Source: Pseudoalteromonas aurantia 208
GTDB taxonomy: Bacteria; Pseudomonadota; Gammaproteobacteria; Enterobacterales; Alteromonadaceae
Length of the DNA: 64,000 bases
Assembly: GCF_014858725.1 (NCBI RefSeq)
Contig: NZ_AQGV01000012.1
Span: forward strand, 1,984,001-2,048,000
Direction: 5' to 3'
Translations under genes and position numbers: made by a program
Notes under the pieces: generated by a model
The model's input: the letters and a program-made list of their open reading frames with translations, nothing else
Told to the model about the DNA's origin: nothing
Database searches by the model: none
Shown here: positions 20,161 through 28,086 of the stretch, one piece after another
Numbering within the stretch: the stretch's first letter is position 1
Layout of the letters: each line of letters opens with the position of its first letter

Positions 20161-21006
20161 ATGATTGACATTGATGATTCAGTTCTTAAAGATATTAAAA
20201 GCGGGTTTAACTTACCACCTAAGCCCGAATTACTCAGCCAGCTACAAGACAGTCTAAAGGAAGATGAACCTGATTTATGCCAAATAGCTAGCTTGATCGC
20301 AACCGACATAGCGACCTCTGCTGCTGTATTAAAAGTAATCAATTCGAGTAGTTATGGGATGTCTAGAACTATTACTGATATTAGACAAGCGGTGATGTTT
20401 TTAGGGCTGGATAGCATTACCCAATTGGTTACCGGATTCTTGATAAAGCAAGCCTTTGATCAAAACAAGTGCTGTATTAAACTTGAGCGATTTTGGGATA
20501 CTGCAACTGAAATTGCGGATGTTGCGACCCTGATTGGTAAAAAAATAAAATCAAAAGTGCCTGTCGAAAACTTACATATGCTGGGCCTATTTCACGACGC
20601 GGGTATACCTGCTATGGCAATGAAATACTCAAATTATGTGGATGTATTAGCAACAGCAAATGAAAATTATGATCAAAACCTCGTCTTCCATGAAGAATCT
20701 TTTTTTCATACTAACCACGCCGTCATTGGTTATTATTTAGCAAATAGTTGGAACTTACCAAAAAATATCTGCCAGCTAATCCTACGTCACCACGATGTAC
20801 ACTATTTTTCAGAAAAGCATCCAAATGATGAAAAACTGTGTATGGCTGCGCTCAAAATGGCTGAAGACTTAGTACATGTCAATAAACGATTCGTGCCTGA
20901 TCCGGATTGGCATCATGTGAAAGCTTCTGTTTTAAAAGTGCTCGATCTTGAAGAAGATGATTACCAAGATATTAGAGATGATGTACAAGATTACTTTATT
21001 GAATAG
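20161..21006 (+). CDS. HDOD-domain signalling protein
   Basis: A 281-residue soluble protein with an HDOD domain (about 12-205), a non-catalytic relative of HD phosphohydrolases linked to c-di-GMP and stress signalling. Visible family marks are NLPPKPELLSQLQDSL, VLKVINSSSYGM, DIRQAVMFLGLDSI, FWDTATEIADVA and HMLGLFHDAGIPAM. The HD pair survives here as FHDAG, but the full HD catalytic set is not obvious. The Shine-Dalgarno AAGGAT lies 7 bases before the ATG. It is monocistronic and stands between a transporter and a receiver-TPR gene. Confidence 0.88.
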   Translation: MIDIDDSVLKDIKSGFNLPPKPELLSQLQDSLKEDEPDLCQIASLIATDIATSAAVLKVINSSSYGMSRTITDIRQAVMFLGLDSITQLVTGFLIKQAFDQNKCCIKLERFWDTATEIADVATLIGKKIKSKVPVENLHMLGLFHDAGIPAMAMKYSNYVDVLATANENYDQNLVFHEESFFHTNHAVIGYYLANSWNLPKNICQLILRHHDVHYFSEKHPNDEKLCMAALKMAEDLVHVNKRFVPDPDWHHVKASVLKVLDLEEDDYQDIRDDVQDYFIE

Positions 21007-21351
21007 TCTCGTTAGCTAAAGCTACCAGCGCCTTAGATACCGTGTTGTGTACGAGTTTTATGATTTTATTATAAGCACTAAATTTTCTAGCACTCTCAAC
21101 GTCTATAACTTTAATTAAATGTAAACAAATGAAAATACCCTCTTGATATTTAGCCATTAATAGCATATAAATCGTTCCAAATTAATAATAACAGTTCTAG
21201 ATGGCGTTTGCTTTGGATTAATCATTCCCTGTACGCTTAAAACTGTGAATTAATAATTCAAACCTATGATTTATATAATTAAAAATACAATACAGCATAA
21301 ACATTTTGAATGTTTTCTAACCCCTAAAAATACGACAGAGAGAGTTTCAAA
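21007..21351. other. Intergenic region
   Basis: 345 AT-rich bases between the HDOD and receiver-TPR genes. No clear terminator hairpin follows the HDOD stop and no conserved-looking small frame was seen. The promoter for the downstream gene must be here. Confidence 0.4.
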
Positions 21352-22863
21352 TTGCAACTGGTCAATTTAAATATTGCGATTATTGATGAAAATAAAATAA
21401 ACGTTGAAATTCTCTCAAAAATGCTTCAAAGCTTAGGGGTATTCAATGTATTTACCTTCTATCATCCGCAACAATTTGTCGATGAGGTAGAAACTCAGCA
21501 ATTCGACATGCTATTTCTTGACCATAATATCGACCAATTACATAACCACTATGACATGATCAGTGATCTTATTTTTGCTGACAAATTACTACCAACGACT
21601 CGACTTATATACTTAGCTCCAGAAAATACATCGTTTGATTATACGTGTGAATACCCCTTTCATAGTACACAAATGCTCATACGCCCTTTCAACACGGCTC
21701 AAATTTCAGAGCAATTGAAGCTACATGTTTTACAAATCACTGAATTTAAAACCGCCTATCACTTTATTAGTCAAAAACACTATAAACGCGCACTATTGCA
21801 TTTAAAAAACTTAAGAAATCGAAATTATCCAAACTATTTAAAAAAATCTAGAAATCAACTGCTTGTTAATTTGCTACAACAACTAGGGCAATATAGTATC
21901 GCTAAAAAACTGCTAGTGCCACTTGCAAAAAAACACATCCATTGGGCCAGTTGGAGCTTATTTCATGTAAATTATGAACTCAAAGAGCTTGATAAATGTA
22001 AGCAGTTCTTAGCTTCACCACTCATTCAAAAGGTATATCCCGTTCGCGTATTTTATTGGCAGATTTATTTGTCGTGGCAAACTGGTAAGCGTGACATCGC
22101 AACGGAACAGGTTCTAGCATTTGAGCTGGATAAAATGTCGCCTATGATGTTACGTTTGAGCCTCATGACATTGCATGCAAACCATGAGATCAATGCGCTT
22201 GAAAACCTATTTAATCGAACACAAACAATACGTAGCGATAATATTGACTATCAAAACTTCATAGCTTGCCTACGCGCAAGGACGATGATTTTATCGGCGC
22301 TTTTTGAGCAAACAGATATCCATATCAGTAATGCTAAACAAAGTCTTATTGGTGTACAAAAAACAATGCAAGCCACCCAACCCACAGAATTTAGTACGCT
22401 TATGGTGGCGCTTATGACCCTTGATGGCAACAATTCCGTCGCAAAGGGAAAATTGTATCAATTGGCACAACACAGTAGTGATGATCCTATTCAAATCATT
22501 TTTCAAGCATATTTGTATCACCACTTAGGTGAACACCAAGATGCATTTGAGTGTATTTACACTGCACATCAATTGATCAACCGACAACTTAAAAATTGCC
22601 AACACGTATTAGCAGGGTTAATGCATAAGATCATATTTGAACACATGTATCATGATAGTTCCTCGCGCGCCCGTGCTTATGAAAAACTAGGACAACGCGT
22701 TTATGCTTCAGGTGAATACAAAAATGCCGTTAAAATTTATGGCCATGCGCTCAACGCTGGAGTCAATAGCAATGAAATTAAATCTCGTTTAGAAGAATGT
22801 ATACACTTAAGTGGTATCACTGACCACTTTTACCAAACGCAAATGGATACAGTCACCGCGTAA
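21352..22863 (+). CDS. Degenerate response-regulator receiver fused to TPR-like repeats
   Basis: A 503-residue protein. The N-terminal 120 residues follow a receiver fold: acidic pair D12/E13, phospho-acceptor-position D57 (MLFLDHN), but Ala at the Thr/Ser switch position (IYLAPEN) and Arg instead of the essential Lys before Pro (MLIRPF). Phosphorylation-driven switching is therefore doubtful. From about 130 on, helical hairpins repeat in TPR/half-a-TPR style (HYKRALLHLKNLRNRNYPN, LGQYSIAKKLL, GEYKNAVKIYGHAL), suggesting a scaffold. The start is TTG at 21352 behind an AGAGAG run; the next in-frame ATG would cut into the receiver. No kinase partner is adjacent. Confidence 0.82.
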   Translation: MQLVNLNIAIIDENKINVEILSKMLQSLGVFNVFTFYHPQQFVDEVETQQFDMLFLDHNIDQLHNHYDMISDLIFADKLLPTTRLIYLAPENTSFDYTCEYPFHSTQMLIRPFNTAQISEQLKLHVLQITEFKTAYHFISQKHYKRALLHLKNLRNRNYPNYLKKSRNQLLVNLLQQLGQYSIAKKLLVPLAKKHIHWASWSLFHVNYELKELDKCKQFLASPLIQKVYPVRVFYWQIYLSWQTGKRDIATEQVLAFELDKMSPMMLRLSLMTLHANHEINALENLFNRTQTIRSDNIDYQNFIACLRARTMILSALFEQTDIHISNAKQSLIGVQKTMQATQPTEFSTLMVALMTLDGNNSVAKGKLYQLAQHSSDDPIQIIFQAYLYHHLGEHQDAFECIYTAHQLINRQLKNCQHVLAGLMHKIIFEHMYHDSSSRARAYEKLGQRVYASGEYKNAVKIYGHALNAGVNSNEIKSRLEECIHLSGITDHFYQTQMDTVTA

Positions 22864-23078
22864 TGGATACATTTACTCCTTCACTTTAGCCAACTTACAG
22901 CTCTACCTTATGTAAAATTACTGTTTATATAAAGGTTTACACAGGTTAATATACTCAAATAGATGTCAGTCTCGCCTATTAGGTAGATACTGTTCGTACT
23001 ATTATCTTGAATATCGCAGTAACCAAAAACATAACCATAACCATTGTAATTTTGATATCATGTAAAAAGGATGTATTC

Positions 23079-24296
23079 GTGCTTGCAAATATCCAAAACA
23101 AGTTTAACTCTCTTGGACCAGGAATACTCATGGCCACCGCCGCAATTGGTGGCTCACATCTTGTCGCAGCAACACAAGCTGGTGCATTATTTGGTTGGCA
23201 ATTATTGTGGCTTATTGTTGCTGTGAACTTATTAAAATACCCGTTTTTTCGCTTTGGTGTTGAATATACGCTGCATACTCAAAACAGTGTTATTCACGGC
23301 TATAAACAACAAGGAATTGCCATATTTATTGCATTTGCTGGACTCAATGTGATTGCCGCGATAGTAAATACCGCGGGTGTGTTGTTACTAACAGCAAGCT
23401 TACTTCATTACGCCCTTCCCATTCAGGCTAGTGTCACTACTTTATGTTTTGCAATACTGACTGTGTGCCTAATCATCTTACTCTTTGGCCATTACAAGGT
23501 ACTAGATAAAGCCAGTAAATGGATCATGAGTGTGTTAACACTCGCGACTTTATCGGCATTGGCAATTGCCATATTGCAAGGGAGTGCCCATCCAGCTCCT
23601 GAGGTAATGCCTGAGCCGTACCAATTAGCCATGTTAGGTTTTTTGGTTGTGCTAATGGGGTGGATGCCCGCACCTATAGAAATATCAGCGATTAACTCAC
23701 TTTGGATCAAAGCAAAATGTAGAAATATGCAGTTGAGCTACTGCCAAGGCATGTTCGACTTCAATTTAGGCTATGGGCTTACCGCCTTTTTGGCAATTGT
23801 TTTTTTCGCGCTGGGTGTACTCGTGCAATTTGGTAGTACCAGTAAAATAGAACTAGCGGGTGTCGCTTTTAGCAAACAATTAATAGATATGTACACACTC
23901 ACTATCGGTGAGTGGGCACGAAGTTTAGTGTCTACTATTGCATTCCTATGTATGTTTGGCACAACACTTACCGTACTTGATGGGTACGCCAGAACATTAA
24001 ATGACGCATTGTCATTAATTCGTAAAGATCCCCCAAAAAATAGTCTTACAGCACTGATATTATTACAGGCAAGTTTAGGGATGGCGGTTGTGTTATTTTT
24101 CAAAGCGAACCTCAAAGAAATGCTCACGTTTGCAATGACTTTGGCATTTGTTACCACCCCATTATTTGCATGGTTTAATTACCGCCTGGTAACGAGCATC
24201 AAAAAGCCGCCAACAGGTATGTTAAAAGTACTCACATGGGTAGGTCTGGCTTATTTATTTGGGTTTACTCTCTTATTTGTATACTGGCGCTTTTAA
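23079..24296 (+). CDS. Nramp-related divalent-cation transporter with altered metal site
   Basis: A 405-residue integral membrane protein of the Nramp/SLC11 superfamily, about 11 hydrophobic segments. The GTG start at 23079 has AAGGA 8 bases upstream; the frame extends further 5' but without a Shine-Dalgarno. The first helix, GPGILMATAAIGGSHLVAATQAG, aligns with the Nramp pattern GPGFLVAVGYMDPGNWATD, but the metal-binding DPGN is replaced by IGGS. The helix-6 pattern A-M-x-H is replaced by MPAPIEISA. Classical Mn/Fe transport is therefore not secure. Divergent Nramp relatives move magnesium, aluminium or unknown substrates. Confidence 0.85.
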   Translation: MLANIQNKFNSLGPGILMATAAIGGSHLVAATQAGALFGWQLLWLIVAVNLLKYPFFRFGVEYTLHTQNSVIHGYKQQGIAIFIAFAGLNVIAAIVNTAGVLLLTASLLHYALPIQASVTTLCFAILTVCLIILLFGHYKVLDKASKWIMSVLTLATLSALAIAILQGSAHPAPEVMPEPYQLAMLGFLVVLMGWMPAPIEISAINSLWIKAKCRNMQLSYCQGMFDFNLGYGLTAFLAIVFFALGVLVQFGSTSKIELAGVAFSKQLIDMYTLTIGEWARSLVSTIAFLCMFGTTLTVLDGYARTLNDALSLIRKDPPKNSLTALILLQASLGMAVVLFFKANLKEMLTFAMTLAFVTTPLFAWFNYRLVTSIKKPPTGMLKVLTWVGLAYLFGFTLLFVYWRF

Positions 24297-24303
24297 GCAT
24301 AGG

Positions 24304-24338
24304 TATGAGTAACATACACGTGCACTGTGTTACTCATA
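24304..24338. terminator. Hairpin between convergent genes
   Basis: A perfect 11-bp inverted repeat, TATGAGTAACA (24304-24314) and TGTTACTCATA (24328-24338), lies between the convergent Nramp-like and TonB-domain genes. A weakly T-rich stretch follows on the plus strand. Confidence 0.65.
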
Positions 24339-24355
24339 CAACTTAACTTTTACTG

Positions 24356-25441
24356 CTAATCATTTAAACGAAAGTCGATTTGTACGGTAGACTTTGCCGG
24401 CACAGCTTTGCCGTCAACAAATTTAGGGGCATATCTCCACTGTTTCAATGCCTTTATTGACGGCTTTTGAAATCCAATATTCTCATCTGGATTCAAAACT
24501 AAAATATCCTCAACAAATCCACTTGGCGTCACTGTAAACTCCAATTGTACGAACCCTTCCCGAGAAAATTCAGCTGCTCTTCGTGGGTAAATAGGTGCTT
24601 GCCTGTAAAGTGGGGTCTGCTCAATGTTATTGTTCCAGGGCCGCATTTTTGCGATGGCCACACAATGCTTGGTTGCCGCTTCACTATTTCCAACACGCTC
24701 ATAAGCTGCCACGAGCCTAGAGTGTGCAAAGAGCTCCATTGGGTGTTCAAAATCTAGATTTTCATCAAACACATTAACAATATTATTCAACCGTTCTATC
24801 GCTTCATTATGACGCTTGCGTCCAGTTTCATAGGCTGCTACCCACATATCTACTTCAAGCCGATGTAAAGCGTTAGCAGGCAAGTGCGCACTGTTAAGTT
24901 CATCAGTGCGTTTTAAGTATCGCTTAGCTTTTCGATAATGCCTTTGCTCTTCAAAGAATATTTTCGCTGCTTCAAAATTAATCTTCGACTCAAGTAATAA
25001 ATCTTGCTTTTTTTGTGCTATTGCAATGGCACTATCAATAAATTCAGAGCCGGAGCTTCGACGTCCTAACTGCACCGTTGCTTCGGTGAGTGATATCAAC
25101 GGGTCAATTAACTGTTGGCTGGCTTCACCATGTAACTTCTGTGTCCCTGTAACTATTTTCTTATAAAGAGCGACTCTTTCTTCGGCCATTTTACTAGGCA
25201 TAGCCTCGGCATAATTCGCGGCTAAATTCAGTGTGTTTTGATGCTCAGCGCCATATATTTCTTGCCCCAGTTGATAGGCTTGTTCAGCAAGTAATTGCTT
25301 CTGAGTATCATCTTTGTGCGCGACGGCTTGCTGATAGGCTTGGTAGACTTGTTTAAATTCTTTCTGTGTATCTGCACTAGCGTGAATATTAGCGCTAAGT
25401 AACAATAATGTCGCGAGAGTTCCATGTTTTATATAGTTCAT
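24356..25441 (-). CDS. Periplasmic TPR protein with C-terminal TonB domain
   Basis: The 361-residue product has a cleavable signal peptide (MNYIKHGTLATLLLLSANIHASA), helical TPR-like repeats (about 25-260, e.g. AYQQAVAHKDDTQKQLLAEQAYQLGQ) and a C-terminal TonB_C domain (about 280-358: PIYPRRAAEFSREGFVQLEFTV, VLNPDENIGFQKPSIKALKQWRYAP, VQIDFRL). It lacks the N-terminal membrane anchor and Pro-rich spacer of true TonB, so it is unlikely to energise receptors in the usual way. Such free TonB-C proteins are widespread in Alteromonadales and of unknown role. No ExbBD or receptor gene is nearby. Confidence 0.85.
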   Translation of the reverse strand: MNYIKHGTLATLLLLSANIHASADTQKEFKQVYQAYQQAVAHKDDTQKQLLAEQAYQLGQEIYGAEHQNTLNLAANYAEAMPSKMAEERVALYKKIVTGTQKLHGEASQQLIDPLISLTEATVQLGRRSSGSEFIDSAIAIAQKKQDLLLESKINFEAAKIFFEEQRHYRKAKRYLKRTDELNSAHLPANALHRLEVDMWVAAYETGRKRHNEAIERLNNIVNVFDENLDFEHPMELFAHSRLVAAYERVGNSEAATKHCVAIAKMRPWNNNIEQTPLYRQAPIYPRRAAEFSREGFVQLEFTVTPSGFVEDILVLNPDENIGFQKPSIKALKQWRYAPKFVDGKAVPAKSTVQIDFRLND

Positions 25442-25500
25442 ATTATATCCATATATAATTTTATAATTACCTGATTATTAATATCATAATCTTCAGGCAT

Positions 25501-25525
25501 AAAAAAACCGTGCTAAGCACGGTTT
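25501..25525 (-). terminator. Rho-independent terminator of the epmC-yfcL operon
   Basis: A 9-bp perfect stem, AAACCGTGC/GCACGGTTT (25505-25513 and 25517-25525), with loop TAA is followed on the minus strand by a T7 run. It sits 18 bases after the yfcL stop. Confidence 0.88.
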
Positions 25526-25543
25526 AAGTATAGCGTATTTTAA

Positions 25544-25819
25544 CTAGCTTAACGCTTTAACTTGCTCCCATATGGACACAACATGAGCCTTATCTTCGTC
25601 GGTCAACTCTCCATTGCGATAAGCTTTAACTAAACTTTTCTCAACGTTATCATTTAACTCTGTCGAGCTAAGTGCTTCGCCCTCTACCTGAGCATATCCA
25701 ACCGCAAGATCAAAATGACCACGTAAATAACCGCCCGCAAATAATTCATCATCACTGGCTTTATCAACTAAATCATCAAAAAATTGTTGGGCAGTTTCTA
25801 CATAATCTTGAAATGACAT
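25544..25819 (-). CDS. yfcL: YfcL family protein
   Basis: A 91-residue acidic protein matching the enterobacterial YfcL pattern, notably the strongly kept ASDDELFAGGYLRGHFDLAV segment and the C-terminal helix GELTDEDKAHVVSIWE. Its molecular function is unknown. It is the last gene of a three-gene minus-strand operon after epmC and an NAD-kinase-like gene; in E. coli yfcL and epmC (yfcM) are also neighbours. This points to a link with elongation factor P modification or a shared transcript only. A strong terminator follows. Confidence 0.88.
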   Translation of the reverse strand: MSFQDYVETAQQFFDDLVDKASDDELFAGGYLRGHFDLAVGYAQVEGEALSSTELNDNVEKSLVKAYRNGELTDEDKAHVVSIWEQVKALS

Positions 25820-25827
25820 GACTTCTC

Positions 25828-26955
25828 CTAATTTAAATCTTGGTGGCCTACAGCATACATCACGTGATCATTGTACCCTGTGATCACTTTAATATAACCA
25901 CTTAATTCGTTATCTAACGCTTGATCACCTGTGTCTGCAATTAATGGACGCCCGTTCAGCGCTTGTAACTTAGTCTTTGTTGCCACAATGATTATATTCT
26001 CACGCCCTACTTTGCGTATTAAATCTGGGCTCAACTGTTGATTACCTCGTCCAAAAATATGACCTTGACCGCCAATCAACGTAATCACTAATTTAGTCGG
26101 GCACAAACCGGCACTATCATAAAGTTGAGCTGCCGTCATATCTTGCCCTAACAGGGTATGATCTTTGATCAAATCAACACCAAGCAATGTATTATCTAGC
26201 CCTAATTCTTCCATAATAGCCGCAACGGTCGACCCTGAGCCCATTATATATTGCTCGTCCTCGTCCATTTCACTGATCACATAAGCAGATAAATCTGCAA
26301 GTACTAACTCGTCAGTTTCTTTACCGCCATTCTTCACACTTTGCACGTAACGAACCTCTGAAGGTACCTGCATTTCTCCATAACGCTTTGCTTTCACTGT
26401 TCCTTGTCGAAAGGCAACCTCATCAATGTCCATCACATTCGCTTCACCTAATGTAACCAAATCACCATTAATCAACATCTCCACTACTCGACCGGCTGCT
26501 TTTGGGGTAATGGCATAAACCCCCGAATGTATCTTACATCCGGCGGGAACCCCCAAGACTGGTAGTTGCTCACCGACAGCAGCACAAATATTTCTTGCTG
26601 TTCCATCTCCGCCAGCAAATAAAATCATATCAACACCTTGCGCTAGCATTTCTTTAGCTGCAGCTTCAGTATCTTGTGGGCAGGTCTTAGCGCCTGTAGA
26701 AAACACGACCTGTGTTTCAAAACCCAATGCTTTTGCACATAACTCACCCATGTCGCCATTGACCGTGTAAATTTTTAGCTCCGCAATATATGGAACTAAC
26801 AATTCCAATGCTTGACGTGTACGCAAATTGGCTTTCGGCTCAGCGCCCAACGCCAGTGCATGTTCAGCTGTATCTGCACCATCACTACCTTTGAGCGCAA
26901 CACTGCCGCCTAAACCTGCAACTGGGTTAATAATCAAACCAAGTTTAAACTGCAT
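25828..26955 (-). CDS. ATP-NAD kinase-like protein (COG3199 type)
   Basis: A 375-residue cytosolic protein of the diacylglycerol/NAD-kinase fold. It starts MQFKLGLIINPVAGLGGSVALKGSDG, with the nucleotide-binding GGDGTARNI motif about residues 114-122 and the following VPAGCKIHSGVYAI that parallels the GT/NDF-G loop of NAD kinases. The C-terminal region has GQGHIFGRGNQQLSPDLI, typical of this subfamily. The substrate is not established; phosphorylation of NAD or a related nucleotide is a family guess. Its start overlaps the epmC stop by 11 bases and it ends 8 bases before yfcL, so the three genes are surely cotranscribed. Confidence 0.85.
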   Translation of the reverse strand: MQFKLGLIINPVAGLGGSVALKGSDGADTAEHALALGAEPKANLRTRQALELLVPYIAELKIYTVNGDMGELCAKALGFETQVVFSTGAKTCPQDTEAAAKEMLAQGVDMILFAGGDGTARNICAAVGEQLPVLGVPAGCKIHSGVYAITPKAAGRVVEMLINGDLVTLGEANVMDIDEVAFRQGTVKAKRYGEMQVPSEVRYVQSVKNGGKETDELVLADLSAYVISEMDEDEQYIMGSGSTVAAIMEELGLDNTLLGVDLIKDHTLLGQDMTAAQLYDSAGLCPTKLVITLIGGQGHIFGRGNQQLSPDLIRKVGRENIIIVATKTKLQALNGRPLIADTGDQALDNELSGYIKVITGYNDHVMYAVGHQDLN

Positions 26956-27502
26956 CTAAGAACTCCTCTGGACACTGCCACTCAAACTGTTCGGCCATAA
27001 GTGGCCAAGGTGTACTGTAAAATTCACTTAGGGCTTTTAGTAATATCTCAGTTCGTTCACTAAAACCATCTTCAACCAAGCGCAGAACTTGCTTGTGTAC
27101 GCGTGTTTGAAAACTAAAACGGCATGTTTGTGCCCCATTTAAGTTATCAATCGATACATTAAACGTAAAACCGGCAGCAATACTTAATGCCCATTCAATT
27201 GCCTGAGGCTTCACTTCGACACTTTCAAACTCTAACTGCTGCGCTTTATTTCGACCATCAGGGCAATACCAATAGCCATAATCTTCTAACAACCGGCGAT
27301 GCTCTCCTGCAACTAACCAATGCGCAATTTCATGTAATGCACTGGCATAAAAACCATGTGCAAACACAATCTGATGAAACGGGGTTTCAATACTTGCGGG
27401 GATATAAACGGGTTCATGCTGACCTTTTATGAGCTTACTGTTATACGTTTGATAAAAGCTCTCGTCGAATATACGAATTAGATCGTGGATCTGGTGTGTC
27501 AA
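26945..27502 (-). CDS. epmC: Elongation factor P hydroxylase
   Basis: EpmC (YfcM) hydroxylates the beta-lysylated lysine of elongation factor P, the last step of the EpmA/EpmB/EpmC pathway. The 185-residue length matches E. coli EpmC (182). The HEIAHW motif with nearby acidic residues forms the metal site, within FAHGFYASALHEIAHWLVAGEHRR, and EDYGYWYCPDGRNKAQQLEFE is family-typical. First gene of an operon with the NAD-kinase-like gene and yfcL. epmA, epmB and efp are not in this window. Confidence 0.92.
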   Translation of the reverse strand: MTHQIHDLIRIFDESFYQTYNSKLIKGQHEPVYIPASIETPFHQIVFAHGFYASALHEIAHWLVAGEHRRLLEDYGYWYCPDGRNKAQQLEFESVEVKPQAIEWALSIAAGFTFNVSIDNLNGAQTCRFSFQTRVHKQVLRLVEDGFSERTEILLKALSEFYSTPWPLMAEQFEWQCPEEFLDAV

Positions 27503-28086
27503 AGTGGTAATAGTTCCAAGTTAAGGGGGTAAGACAATCGACGTATTGTACGATTTTTTGCTGCTAATGTAAAAAACAAGGCCTAATTCAAAACAAATAA
27601 AACAGGGACTAACACTCCCCATTTGATTGGCTATTTGCATAACTAATCTGTGTTAATTCATAAACTATTAGACCCTAAAAACGGAACGATCATATCACTA
27701 TTTCACCACTCGCTAGAAAGGGGTTAAATCTAAATTAAGGAAGATAAAAGTCGTTCCATAATCTTTATTTCTCAACGGAGAGAATATCTTTTTCAATTTC
27801 CTAAAAAGCCTTGTATTTTAATATAAATTTTACCACCAAGTAATAAACCAGCACAGCAAAGATAGGTATTACAAGAGTTAGTGTCTGGCTTTAGTGCATT
27901 AAACCAAGACGATACAACACGCCGAAAATATGGAAGGTCAGTTACCTGATAATGCATTAATACCGAAAACTACCGCGAACTCAATTTATTTAAAATGCAC
28001 AATTATGCAGTGTAAAAACAGCTATTTTACAAAAAAAAAGCTATGCAATGCACAGCCTTTTTCTAAATAAAGTAAGTCGCCTCAGA
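27503..28086. other. Long intergenic region between epmC and fadJ
   Basis: 584 AT-rich bases. The left part must hold the epmC promoter and the right end holds the fadJ terminator. A spaced 7-bp inverted repeat GGAACGA (27683-27689)/TCGTTCC (27751-27757) is present, but its 60-base gap makes it unconvincing. I saw no plausible gene. The length is unusual for this compact window, and a small RNA or a decayed gene is possible but unsupported. Confidence 0.4.
28031..28056 (-). terminator. Rho-independent terminator of fadIJ
   Basis: On the minus strand GCTGTGCA pairs with TGCATAGC (one G-U) and is followed by nine T residues, 31 bases after the fadJ stop. The near-palindromic stem opens to a short loop. 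Confidence 0.85.

Noticed and set aside
27683..27757. Inverted repeat GGAACGA/TCGTTCC in the long epmC-fadJ gap
   Set aside because: Seven bases with a 60-base gap are expected by chance in AT-rich DNA, and no element, gene or terminator sits with it.
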